Origin: Onchocerca volvulus
Lineage: Eukaryota; Nematoda; Chromadorea; Rhabditida; Onchocercidae
Assembly (NCBI GenBank): GCA_000499405.2
Contig: HG738137.1
Span: forward strand, 26,595,928 to 26,659,927
DNA length: 64,000 nucleotides
Reading direction: 5' to 3'
Shown: in pieces, positions 36,324 to 48,486 of the stretch
How the letters are laid out: every line of letters starts with the position of its first letter
How positions within the stretch are numbered: position 1 is the first letter of the stretch
The notes under the pieces: model-generated
Told to the model about the DNA's origin: nothing
The model's database searches: none
The model's input: the letters and a program-made list of their open reading frames with translations, nothing else
Translations under genes and position numbers: made by a program

Positions 36324-39300
36324 CTAATTAATTTTGCAGTTAGATTTAACAAAAATAAAACTTACGACCACAGGAATAAATTCTAAGTCAGGATTAGAAC
36401 TCAATATCTTTCTTTGTTCTCGTTCGTTGTTGTTATGATTATTATCTTCCTTACAAACTTTCTTTTCAATGGATTTATTGTTTTCGGACTTCCTTTTATC
36501 ATAAGCTTCTTGTTCTTCGTGACTTCCAACCGAGTCAATGTCCCTAAAATCACAATTCCTTCCAGCAAATTTCATTTGATCATATTTATCAAAAGATATA
36601 AAGATGGCTAGAAGAAAATAAGCGATAATTAAGAATCAATACTAATTTGAGTTGAATAATATGTGTCTTAAAATCATTATCACTATTGATGAACAACAAA
36701 TGTTGAACAAACTTTGTTGGGGACGATCTTCCTGATAAACTTTCTTGTATCGTTTCGAAAATCTGTGAACTACGAGGATCTGGATAATTATTGGCACACA
36801 GTTGTCCGTCATGACTAACATGCGATGAATTAATATGAAAATCTGATGCATTCACTGGATCTCTCATAACATAATCATCTGCTTCATCAAATTCGTTTGA
36901 TTTGCATGCTGAAATACTGACTGAAATTGCTTTCACTTTAATAAAAATCTAAATCCGATCCATTTCAAGTGGGCTATTTTTCTTATAAATAATAAGGCCT
37001 ACGCAAGACAGCATATTAAGAAATAACTTAAAATATCATAAAATATTATACAATATTTTTATCCCTAATTCCAAATTTCTATAACTTAAATATAACTTGT
37101 CTTTAAAAAATCTTACTTCTTTAATATACAATTATTTATATTCCTCACTGAAGAAAGCAAGAAATAAACATGACAAATGTGCAAGAAAATAAAAAATAAA
37201 CCGGATTAATGTAATATCTTGCAATTTAAAGTGCATTTGAAGACGAGTGAAATATGAAATGACGCTTAAGCTAATCAAATTTCAATCATAAAATAAACGA
37301 AGTCACCGACAACTGAGGGAAAATTGCCAGCAAAAGAACTATAAACGAAATATCATCATTCTTCAAAGTTTTACTTCCATGTTTCTTTTTTTTTTCTAGA
37401 ATTTACAATTTACTGTTAATTTTATTCTATCTAGTGAGTCAAAAAAAAAAAAAAAACAAAACAAAAAAAACAAAAAAAAAAACTGCACGGTATAATTATT
37501 GCTATACACAGAAATGAAAAAACTGCATATCATAATCATTGCTACACACAAAATCGACAGTCATAAACTAACGTTGTTCCCTATCTGAATCTGTAGCATG
37601 GATAATTATATCGCTTGTATCGCGCAATCCAAAACACCGTTGTCCACAGCCAAACGATGAGGTTCGTGATCTAGAAAAGCAAGAATAACATAACAAATTA
37701 ACTGACTTATTATTTATAAGAGTTGTGTACTTACTGCATGTGTTTTATATTTTTAATGAAATATTATTATGAATTCCATATATTAATTCTCAAAATACTT
37801 TATATGATAAGTCAAATAAAATAAATGATACCTTGACGGACTATCGACACTATGCAGTGAACCACTTGCTGATTTGCCGAGGGATAAGACGCCAGCACCG
37901 AAATCCACTGGTACGTGATCGCTTGTAGGATCGTTATTCACGTGACGTTTGGAATATGGAGTTGAAAGTCCTGACCCTATACTACCTGACCGAACTGAAA
38001 TTTGTATTATAATTCAAAGAAATGAAATAAGAAATGAAATGATCATATAATTATATAGAAGATTTAACAAAGGATGGAAAACTCAATTTCCAGCATTCAT
38101 TTGCTGAAAAAGTAAATCCTCTTATCTAAATCAAGCTAGGGAATAAAAACTTTGTTTAATTTTTGTCACGCCCAAGTCTCTCGTTAAAGAATATTAAATC
38201 TAACCGAATTTAACACACAATTATTTGATAGTACAAATAGCATGCTAACACTAAAGACGAAATAATCATCTCAGTTTTATAATTCAATACAAACTTTTAC
38301 ACTTATCTCTGTAACTACATAATTCGATATAAGTAATGTTTGTATCAAAATGAATGTTTTGGGGTCCAGATAAATTAAATGAAAATTTGCTATAATGCAT
38401 TCTACTGTAATCATAAATACTTATTACGATCGTTTAATACGATATACAACAGTAAAAAACATGACAACAAAAGTTGAAGGAAAATTTTAAATCTCCTCTG
38501 CTTTTAGAAAATGAAAAAAAGCAGAAGCAGCTCACCACGATATATTGGACATGGATCAGTAGCAATGAATGCTTGAGGTGTTGAGGGCAAAAAGGAAGAA
38601 TTTGGCGAATGAACGACTGATAGACCAGTTGAACTTGTTGATGACACTTGAGATGTATTCGATAAGCGATGTGCACGTGACATAAAATCACGAGATAGTT
38701 TTCGAAATGGCTTCCTGCAAATTTATATCATATTTTGCTTAAAATTCAATGAGCAGAATTTTTCGAACAATTCAACATCTTACTTACACCAATTGGAATA
38801 TTTTTTGAATCTAGATTATTGCCTAATATATATGTAAGTCTAAAATTCAACATACTGAAACCACGATTTGCTGCCTAAAGAAAAAGCCCTTTTTCGAGCA
38901 TCTTCTTGAGAACCACCAGTTGATGGCGACGGCTTATTCGAATGATGTATATCTTCGGTTTGTGGTAAAATACCACTACTACGCCTATAACAAAAAATGA
39001 TTATAAAGTAAAACAGAAATATGCGATTATGCATATTAGAAACTATAAATTTAAAAGAATTCAAATTGAAAACATTCGAGATATAGTAATTTACAGGGCA
39101 TTAGTAATAATTCTTAACTTACAGGGAGTCCGGTGCTGGCGAACTATGATCAGGATGCATCAGTTTTTTTCCTGAACATCGTGGTTGTTGATGCACAATG
39201 TGTGAAGCACCAAACGAATATGTTCTGAACAAATATTTACTGAGCAAAATATATTTGCAGATCCCATAAAATGATTTTAATTTAAAATAAATGAGGAAGG

Positions 39301-42300
39301 ATGACTACTATGACTACAATACCATCGAACTGAGAAATTTACCGTGGTGCACCGTTTGCTGCCATTGATGAATAGCAACTATCACTACTATCTGATACAT
39401 ATGATCGAACTTCTTCGAAATTGAATTGTGGCTCGCCTAAAAAACAAATTATGCACAGATAAATTATTAAAAAAATTATTCCAGTTGAAAAAAAAATCTT
39501 TCCGAGTATTTCACTCCAATCATTTCTATGTTGCACCCAATATCTTTATCATTATCTTCTCTCCTCACCTTAAACTTCTGATTCTGCAAAATATCTGATT
39601 CAACTAGCATCTAACGTCTTAATTTAACGGGTAAAATAATTTCACCAGAAATGTAAGCTTTCTCTCAATTCGTATTGCTGAAGCCTTTTCCTTGATGATA
39701 CGATGTAAAGTTATTAATGAATGACCTATTGACAAACCAAGATGAGATGCACTTCCCGATGACCATGAATTCATTTCCATTGGAGCATATTCCAGATTAT
39801 CTCCAGATGCATCTTCTGATACTGAAAATGATCAAAATACTGATTAAAATCATAAAAATTTCAAATAAAACCGATAATTTATTAATCTCTTTATTAACAA
39901 CTATGTACTAGTATATTTCCTGGCTATTTGACTCCCTACCCAAAACAAGATTCTTAATGACAATGATTAAAAATTGTTAGTATGTATTTTCATTGTATGA
40001 AACAGTAAAAAATTAATTTACTGTATATGAATAAATTAGATGGAAAAAGCATCACGAAAATAAGGTAAAAATAGTAACAATTATACAGAAATCAATATAC
40101 TTCTAACGAATATTAAGAAATGTAATGTTCGATGAAATATACTATTTTATTACTAAACAAAGATTTCTTGCCCTAATTAATCTAGCCTCTATTATGAAAG
40201 ACGAACGTCCTTTTTCCAAAAACGTCCTTTTGTGGATAGAAAATACTGGCACTCCACCACTTACCCTTCAACTTAATAAAGAATAAAGTGAAATTTAGAA
40301 AGACTGAAAAATTTAGAATATAGAACGATAACAGAAATTTAGAACGATTATCACTATTAATCATCAAACGAGAATCACAATGTTAGTCATTTTTATCAAA
40401 AATGCTAAAAAGAAGTAAAGGTCTCGAATGAGATATAAAAACATTTCTTTAAGATAAAAGGAATATTTCATAAAAGTTTTGTCTCAAAAATTTATTTTTC
40501 TGATAATTCATTTCCTTTTAATTTTGCGCTTATCTTCAAAATACTAACAACTTTTGCTTTCGCCGGGTGTTGTCTGCAAAAAGTCATCATTGGTGCTCGT
40601 GCTTCCGGCAACTGAGCATAATGTCCCATCGACTCGATCATCACATTCGGAATGTTCAGTGGTTGTCAAGAAAGCTTTGCGAGATTCGGAATGAGGTACA
40701 AACTGTTGTTTCGACACAGACGGATGCGTTCTTTCGATGTTTGCTTTAATCAGTTGATCCACATTTGTTTCAGCAGGATTCGTTACTTCCTCCAAATCGG
40801 TCCGTAATGTGCCGCCGCTATAATTAATTTTCTTCATTTTAAATCCAAAATCTTCAAAATATCCCCAATCATATACAGTAATAACACATAATGCATATAT
40901 AACTCATAATCTGAACTATTTATCAGATACTGAGTAAAAAAAAATTCACTTACTATTCAACAAGTCAGATATATGAATTCATTGCTCCTACATGTAATAA
41001 TGAATAGCAAAAAGTGAAATGAAAACAAAAATTGGACAACATTAAACACAGAAGATGATAAAAACCAAAACCATTTTCATATCACTCAATTTAGGAATTT
41101 TCTTATGATGATTACATAACATGCCGATTACTAATCAAGAAAAAGTTAAGATAAAAAGCATAATTCTCAAGTCGCTACGATGCCTCTGTCTTCAATATAA
41201 ACTAAAATCAATATAAGTCTTAAAAATGAATAAATAATTCATTGATGTTAAAATAAAATTTTTATCAGCATTTTTTCGTTTTGTATATACATTAATAAGA
41301 AAACTTGCCTATCTTCAGTTTCTTCTGCAGCTGACGATGAAGCTAATAAAGAATAATTTCGAGAAAGATTTGACCACTCTAAATTTTCTGGCAATAGATC
41401 TGCTGGGAAACATCCTTTATTATTCGCATTTCCCGTTCTGTAAAGAAATCATATCATTTAAACCACCTTTATATTAAATTGCAATTTAAAATTATAGAAC
41501 TTAGATTCAAGTTAATATGTAATCTGGTTGTAAAATAAAACTGACTGAGTAACTGCTGGTGATAAGGGAAGTGATATTTTCGTCTCAAAACTTCGCGTTC
41601 GATCAATTTTTTTAACTAATGAATTCTGCCCAGATCGTAAATTCCTCAAACATTTCCCTCTGTAACGATAGATTATCAGGAACTCAAGCAGCAATTTTGG
41701 ATGGAGAAGTGCATTTTGGAATATAAAATTTCAAATATGCGTCATAGTTAATTTAATTGGAGATTTAAAAATCCAAAATTTAAAAAAAAAATGAGATCAT
41801 TACAGACATATGGAGGTATAAGCTGAGAATAAGCAACTAAAGTCAAAGAATAATAACGTATCATCCTTTTTTGATATGAATAACTTATGAATACTAGAAT
41901 AAACCGTCAACATTATTTTTGAAATTTTTTGCTGAAAAAATATTAAAATAATTTTATATAATTAACAAACAGAAGTTGTACTTGGCAGCAGTCGAATCAA
42001 ACCACAAAAAAGAAGGAACATTGGGTGACAATATATCTTCTTGTACTCTTTCTTGAATTGAATCTGCAGCCCATTTATAACCACGTAATTGGGCTCGTCG
42101 TTCTTTTTGTGATAATTCATCAGGTGTCAGTTTTCTGGAATAACAAGATAACAAATTTCCTAAATATGAGGAATTATTTTTTTTTCATGATTTTATTTTG
42201 AAAATAAAAGTACTGTAATAGTCTCGAAGAACTTTACAATTCTTAGTTTGAAATACTGAAGTACCAATTCATAATTGGTATAATAATTCATAATTATTAT

Positions 42301-45300
42301 TTTGTGTCCGGAAACTGAAAATTGTCTGAATGAATCCCTATCGCGCAAAAAAAGAATAACGCATTAGTAGTTATTTGATGATGCAAATGAATGTTAATTT
42401 GAATCTCGAATCTCGGAAAACTTTATAATTTTTCGTTTGAGATAATGGCATACTAATTCATAATTACTTTTTGTTTTCTGAAATTGAAGCTGCTTAAATG
42501 AGATTCTCTCTTTCAAAAAAAGAATAAAGCATTAGTAGTTATTTGATGACACAAATTAACATTCATTTATTTTCCTCTTCTAGCAAGCAAAACTAAATAA
42601 AACTACTTTGATGATGTAATTCCTGTTCTTCGAAGTCCACTATGCGTATGAAGTCGGTCGCGATGTGCGTGATACGGGGGAGTCAAGTGCAGTAGTGATC
42701 TGAAAAGGACAACCGAAAGAAATAATGTGCTTCAAACTGTTCAACTTAATAACTGAAATTTAAATTAAGAGCTGTTTGCCGAGCAAAAGGAATAATTTAA
42801 TGATTTATGCCGAATCTCTCTTATCTGAAGTCTGAAAAGATATTTCTAGAGTAAAAAGCATAACTCCAAATCCGAAAATATTTCCTGGAAAATTATTTTT
42901 TTGAAATACAAAAGAACAATTACTACTTCGAAAATTTTCGACAAAAAATACCGTCGTTATCACTGATAGCTTTAAATTAAGGACTGAAATCTAAATTTGC
43001 AATTTACTTTAAAATCAAATCATATACTTATAAACCAAAGAAAATTCAAAATTGAAACTGACCCATTTGTCATCTTTTTCTTTTTTTCACATTCTTCTTC
43101 GATAATTTTATTTAACTTGCTATGCACATCAGCAGCCACTTCTTCACAATCACATAGGGCCCATAGTTCGCCGGAACCGCATGGTGATGAGCGGCCCATT
43201 ACCATGAAAAAATATCGCTCCTGGCAGCCAAAACTAGCCATATATTGCCGCTAAAATTATGAAACAAGAAACTACTAATTAATAAACGCAAAGGAGAAGA
43301 TATCCTTGAGTACACGGAATAGACGACTCCATAAAGTAAACCATAGCACAATGAAGTATCGAAATGAGGTTTACTCTCATTAAACGATAGTCTGTGGATG
43401 TGCTAATAAATAGCTTGTTATTAAATAACAAAGTAGCGCTATTTATAATATTCGGAAAACTTCAACTAAGATTAGCAACTGTATTATTTACTTTTGACTA
43501 GTGCAGTAGTGCAGCATATTAAAACAATATTATAATGAGTTTTGCCTGAGAAAACAAAAATGTATTCTTTATTTCGACAGAATACACTTGGCTGTTTCTT
43601 GGCTGTTTAGCTAATTATGCTGAACTGAAAAATATTCAGAACTTACAGGAAATTCGACGAAATCGGTTACTTTAAACGGTGGAATTCCTGACTGCGATAA
43701 GTCATCCGAAGATGCTGGCTCAATACCTCGTCGACATAAAATGATCGTGTGATGATAAAAACATAATCGATGTGGTCCAAGTAATGATGGATCTTTCGTA
43801 CATAAATTAACCAACTTTTCCGAAGACCTGACTGATTTTCGAAACTTCGGATGTTCAACCATAATTATATCCCAAGCACATTCTGAAACAACATTTTCCT
43901 AATCAAAGCACTTTCGAAGGACTATAAGCTGTCAGAGAGTATGAAAAGAATCATAATTATAAAAAACTTTTAAATTATTTTTCAATTTGAGAAAAGCAAC
44001 TTAGGAAAATAACAATTCCAAATTTTTTATCGATCTATGAAACTTCAAGAAAATTACTATCAAGTGTCAATGCTAGATTACATATTAAAGAGAGCTATTC
44101 AGAAATTTCTCAGATAATAAGACATATGGCATTAACCGTTAAATAACCTTGTTTAATCAATTGTTAATTTGCTCTTTTTGAAGAGCTATAGCGCAGATAA
44201 AAATACAGCAGTTCATACATTCAACTGCACATAAAATATATTGTTAACAATACAAAGTCAAAGATAACAGACAAAATATTTACCAAAAAACTCATTAAGG
44301 AGAACAGGTCGTCCAAGATGTAGAGCTCGTGCCGGTATCACTGCAGACATCAACATCTCATACCATTCGTCACTTATTACATCCGTTTCCGCTCGCAAAA
44401 CGAGTGTTTCATCAGGTGTCATAATTGCTACACAGTATTTCAATCGGCCATCAAACTGTAAAAATTATTTCAATAGCTGATTTATAGAATAACAAAAGAA
44501 ATGATGGACATAATAAAAGATTAAGATTTCGAATTTGATTAGTAATCGGCCATCGTTACTTATATGACTTAACAATTTATATCCTTGAAAAAAAAAAAAT
44601 TTCAGTACATTTATCCATACAAAATATATTGCGAAAAGTGGCATATGAGCTACTTAGAAGACGGAATGCAGTTTAGGAATATTTTGATTATACACAAAAA
44701 ACAAGCCAATTAAATTCTAACATTCATTATTTAACGACCAATCAAATCTGATCAAAATTCAAGCAACCGACAATTTAATCAATCTGATATAAACAAAAGT
44801 TTGAATGATTTAACTTTATTTTTATTTCAGTGATAAACGATAAGTGGCAGAATTTGTTTTGCAAAATATACCGGTGGAACGCATACCTAAATTCTTTAAC
44901 TAATTATCATTTCTGAAACTCGCCACTGTCTCTCGCAATTTTAATTTTTGAAAGTGGAAAAATTAATAAAAAAATTTTTCGCTGATTAAAAAGAAAAAGA
45001 AATTTTGTTAAAAAATATACCAATACTTTCTGATGTTTTAATCAGCCAAGAGAAAATTACAGCACTATTACTCCTTAATTTCATTAAACTATGATCCAAT
45101 ATCTGAATAATATCAATTTATCAAAATTAAATGGAGAACTTTACAGTGATTTACAACATCAAGAAGAATGGACTAAGCTCTCGAATCAACTTAAATGCAC
45201 TGAAATAACTACTAATCGAAACAAAGTAATCCTTTCGAGCAGAAATTCCACATCGAAAAAAATTGCAACTATTTATCCTACAAAAAAGTGAAAAAGCGTT

Positions 45301-46053
45301 AAAAATAACTTCCGATCCTTCTATAGAATTGAATTTTCGCAATTTCCCTCCAGTGAGAAGTTTATACTAAATGGATTGCTCTTCCAATTAATAGACACAG
45401 GCCCTTAGGATGGATAAAAGTAGTTTTGCGATAGATCTAAAATTACATACGAAATTAACGATTCGACTTACATGCCGATTAATGTTGAAACAAGTAGAAA
45501 GATCAATCAGATGTCGTGGTTGTCTGTTCTTCCTTTGAGATTTTTTTTCACTTTCATGTAACTCAAGCGCCCGATGACCCAACACTGCGAAATATACCCT
45601 TTTTGTTTTCTGAAAATTAATGAACATTACTCGAAAATGCTTGATTTATTTCTTAATAACCTGAAAATTTCAGTCTTCTTCTAAGAAAGAGAGCTGGATG
45701 ATAACGACAATTCTTAACTATTACTGGAAAAATTCTAAAAATTGAATGTACGCAAATTATAACTAGAGATTCTGCTCAGAGATCGAATATTAAATTCAAA
45801 GCAGTGAATATTTGAATTTCAAAAAATATATGAATCTCTAATTGTAATTTGTGTACATTCGATTTTTGGAATTTTGTCCAGTAATAATTAAGAACTATCG
45901 AAATGAATACTTTAAAAACTTAATCCTAAATGGAAAACTATGTACATTTCAGGAAAAACCACTTACGACAGGAGAAAATGCAGCTGTAACGTAGCCTGAT
46001 TTTAGGACACCAGCTTCTTCTTCCATAGAATTTGAAATTCGTCTTCTTTCCAT
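36324..46053 (-). CDS. ist-1: Insulin receptor substrate (PH + PTB adaptor), about 918 aa
   Basis: An adaptor that binds the activated insulin/IGF receptor and recruits PI3-kinase. Exons are 45967-46053, 45472-45609, 44284-44455, 43647-43882, 43063-43250, 42607-42699, 41982-42134, 41546-41659, 41309-41437, 40552-40817, 39343-39436, 39123-39224, 38856-38984, 38536-38714, 37832-37994, 37573-37670, 36713-36908 and 36324-36543. Phases agree throughout (2,757 nt). A PH domain (about 10-130: VLKSGYVTAAFSPV, RVYFAVLGHRALELHES, SDEWYEMLMSAV) is followed by an IRS-type PTB domain (about 133-270: GPHRLCFYHHTIILCRRG, ERYFFMVMGRSSPCGSGELW). The rest is Ser-rich and disordered, with one YxxM (YSSM, 547-550), DEADDYVMRDP (788-798), and RxRxxS sites RKRAFS (626) and RSRTSS (753). 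A likely spliced-leader acceptor (GTTGCAG) ends at 46088. The intron 40818-41308 starts GC. Retaining the intron after 37573 would end the protein at TAG 37568-37570. Confidence 0.88.
37475..37553. repeat. Two-copy direct repeat of about 38 bp plus A-rich tract
   Basis: AAAAAACTGCACGGTATAAT followed by TATTGCTATACACA (37476-37510) is repeated as AAAAAACTGCATATCATAAT with CATTGCTACACACA (37517-37551). An A/C-rich tract lies just before (37441-37480). In the insulin receptor substrate gene this is intronic, or 3' untranslated sequence if the short isoform ending at 37568 is made. Confidence 0.65.
42222..42572. repeat. Tandem duplication of about 165-190 bp in intron 6 of ist-1
   Basis: Copy 1 (42222-42410) and copy 2 (42411-42572) share, in order, TCTCGAAGAACTTTACAATT / TCTCGGAAAACTTTATAATT, TTCATAATTA, AAAAAAAGAATAACGCATTA / AAAAAAAGAATAAAGCATTA, and GTAGTTATTTGATGA. 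Divergence suggests an old duplication. No coding content. Confidence 0.75.
45705..45900. repeat. Long inverted repeat (about 68-bp arms) in intron 1 of ist-1
   Basis: The left arm 45705-45772 (from CGACAATTCTTAACTATTAC to AACTAGAGATTC) is matched by its reverse complement at 45832-45900 (from GAATCTCTAATTGTAATTTG to AATTAAGAACTATCG). I count roughly 85-90% matching with a spacer of about 60 bases. This looks like a foldback element or MITE, and a transcript would form a long hairpin. No target-site duplication was obvious. Confidence 0.8.
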
Positions 46054-46960
46054 TTTTTCTTTTAATTTAAAATAGATAAAAATGATTCTGCAACAGCACC
46101 GATTTCTGTCCTGTCGACATCCAAAATATAATAATTAGATGGAGGAACTCATAAAATTCCATTCTCAGAGATGCCGCAGTTATTGGTTTCTCCTTCAAAT
46201 GCACCACCAAAAATTCAGTCGAATACTGTACTTTTTGGTACTAGTATATATACACAACAAAGCCAGTCTTCTCCAGATGAAAAATGAAAAACTCTGAAAT
46301 AAAAATTTCATAGAACCAGTTTCCAATTCAACACTGAATAGACCAATTAAATATAAGTAATGTAGCTCACATTGCTAGGATGAAGAAGGCAATAAACGTA
46401 CGCTACAATTAATGATTACAACAATAGCTTTCAAATACCAATTGAAAGTTTGTAATAAACGTAACAATTGAAATTCTATCAGTAAGAATAAGATGAAAAG
46501 AAATGAAGCAAAATTTAACTGGAAACACATTTATAGTAATAAATGTGAAGAAAATAATGGTAAGTGTAGAGAGAAAAGAAGCATACGTACATCATGCACA
46601 GTACTATCATTGGTTACAAAGATGTAACATCGTTTGAAGCAGAAATATAAGAATAACGAGATGACCTGCCGATACCGGGTATTTCGAATTCCGAATTGCG
46701 GGAAAGTATGGAAATAACCCTATGAGAATGGCAAGACAACAACTAAAACCGTACACACAATGTCAATGAAATAATCTTGGCCACAGAGAAAGAGGAAGAG
46801 TGTGGAATATCTTTTTATATTGCTCGTCCATTTATCGATTTTAATAACATGATCTCACTCCCCATTAACCTTTGCTCAACTCTTCATCATCTAATCTCAA
46901 CTACTTGACCCCTAACCCCACCCACCTGACCTTTCGCTTGACAATATTACGGTTACAAAA
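46054..46960. promoter_or_regulatory. Upstream region of ist-1 with a GC-richer patch
   Basis: The presumed 5' leader occupies 46054-46087. At 46855-46950 the sequence becomes pyrimidine-rich and less AT-rich than its surroundings, with nuclear-receptor-like half-sites TTGACCCC (46905-46912) and CTGACCTTT (46927-46935). This is a plausible promoter or enhancer for ist-1, but no core promoter element is identified. Confidence 0.3.
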
Positions 46961-46969
46961 TTCTTTGCA

Positions 46970-47257
46970 ATGGGTTTTAACGATAATCAATGCAACCAAT
47001 CATCCCAAGATTGTGGCCACATAAAATATTCGGTAGATCTAACAGTATCAATCTTCACTTTGTTTCCGGAATCTTTTCAGGATGCTGGTTTTCTTCTATT
47101 CAGATATTTCCGGTGGAGTTGGATAATAATTAATATTCCTGTTTATTACGATTGGGGAATCGAATATATCCTATTCGAATATTGCTTAACGCATTCAGAA
47201 AATCGTATTTTTCAGTCCGTGACAATTTTCCCTTTCGCTTTTAAATACATTCATTGA
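46970..47257 (+). CDS. Hypothetical 95-aa open frame, divergent from ist-1
   Basis: An uninterrupted + strand frame starting MGFNDNQCNQSSQDCGHIKY, with aromatic, hydrophobic stretches (FLLFRYFRWSWIIINIPVYY) and ending FAFKYIH. No recognised domain, no clear spliced-leader site directly before the ATG, and no matching downstream exon in phase. Frames of 60-100 codons occur by chance in this AT-rich DNA, so it may not be a gene; it overlaps nothing else. Confidence 0.2.
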   Translation: MGFNDNQCNQSSQDCGHIKYSVDLTVSIFTLFPESFQDAGFLLFRYFRWSWIIINIPVYYDWGIEYILFEYCLTHSENRIFQSVTIFPFAFKYIH

Positions 47258-47387
47258 AATCTTTAATGAATCTGTAAGCTATGAAGTCGCATTGCAGTAT
47301 TTATCTTTTGTTTTGCAGTGGACAAGATTATTAGATATAAAATAAAAACTTGTCAAGAATTGGGCATTTTTTAATCCTCATAAGAGT

Positions 47388-47716
47388 TTATCTACTATTA
47401 GCTGTCATTTCCTATAAATGAAGATTTTAATTACTCCCATAATGATTGTAACTACCAGAACATCATATTATACTGGTAGAAAGTAGACAAACAGAATCAA
47501 AGCTGAGTTTTTGATACCATTTTGATAACCTCCAAGTTGTAACTTCCAATGGAAATCTTTTCAAAACGGTCGCTTTTGCCTGAAAAGCACATCGCATTTT
47601 TGTTATAAAGAATAACAATAATTTCAAGAAATCAACGCTTCTTTTGACTCATCCAAATTTGAATTTTCACCAAGCCTTTCGTTAGGCCCAATTAGAAGTT
47701 CTGAAATGTCCGACAT
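47388..47716 (-). CDS. Candidate small gene or alternative 5' exons of ist-1
   Basis: Two exon-like pieces join in phase: 47671-47716 (MSDISELLIGPNERLG) and 47518-47579 (KSDRFEKISIGSYNLEVIKM), separated by a 91-nt intron with GTGAAA donor and TGCTTTTCAG acceptor. The second ends at a GTATCA donor in phase 0. A following piece at 47388-47411 (after TTTATAG) would add EMTANSR and a stop, giving 43 aa. Alternatively, the phase-0 end could splice to exon 2 of ist-1 (45609), which also starts in phase 0. No family recognised. Confidence 0.3.
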
Positions 47717-47920
47717 TTTCTAATTACTTCATGCTTTTTTAATTAAAATTTAAAGAAAATCATTTTACTTTGAAAGAACATAGGACTATGTTATGAATAA
47801 AATGATTATAGAACAATATAGATAGAAAGTTGTTCGGCATATATTATGGACGAGAAAAAAAAAACTTTAAATTTTAATTTTCCATTCTAATAAGCCCTCT
47901 TAATTTTTCTTTTTCATTTA

Positions 47921-47928
<8 letters not shown>

Positions 47929-47955
<27 letters not shown>
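47929..47955. repeat. Poly-T tract
   Basis: About 27 consecutive T residues. Similar long A or T runs occur at 49038-49067, 49486-49502, 50287-50303, 51967-51986, 57751-57768, 60815-60832 and 61158-61180, an unusual density in the last third of the window. Confidence 0.8.
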
Positions 47956-47958
<3 letters not shown>

Positions 47959-48441
47959 CTGAATAAACATTCCTTTAAGCTGTGAATATCTATAGATCAT
48001 AAGTATAATGAATTTTAAACATGAAAAAGCAAACATCACAATAGCTAATTTCACAGGCCGCATCCTTTTTAATAATATAAAATACAATTTTTCAGCTTCA
48101 AATTATACTCTTTATAAAATATATTAATTTTCAAACTTCAAACTATGTTTAAGTGCAATAAAAAATGTACAAAACTATGAAGAAATTTTAAATCAAAGCA
48201 TATATTAAGCTGTTTGTATTTTTTTGCAAGCAACAATAACAAAAAAAAAAGTTAATTTAATATTTTGAAAAATCAATCAATCAATTTATGCAAAAATCTG
48301 TGCCTACTGTTGATCAGATGCTCAAAAATTGTTTCAGTATCATTAATTATACAATTCAATCGAATTAAACATTCAATGATATAGATGAAATAAATATGAA
48401 GAATTCAAAAATAATCTCTGATTTTTTTTTTTCTCCATAGC

Positions 48442-48486
48442 AACTGGAAAAAAAAGCTGAAAAAGAAGGTACAGCAAAAAGATAGA
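48442..48486 (+). other. Isolated exon-like piece QLEKKAEKEGTAKR
   Basis: After a strong acceptor-like TTTTTTTTTCTCCATAG, the + strand reads QLEKKAEKEGTAKR then TAG, a charged C-terminus. No upstream exon in matching phase was found, so it is listed only as a possible terminal exon. Confidence 0.2.
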
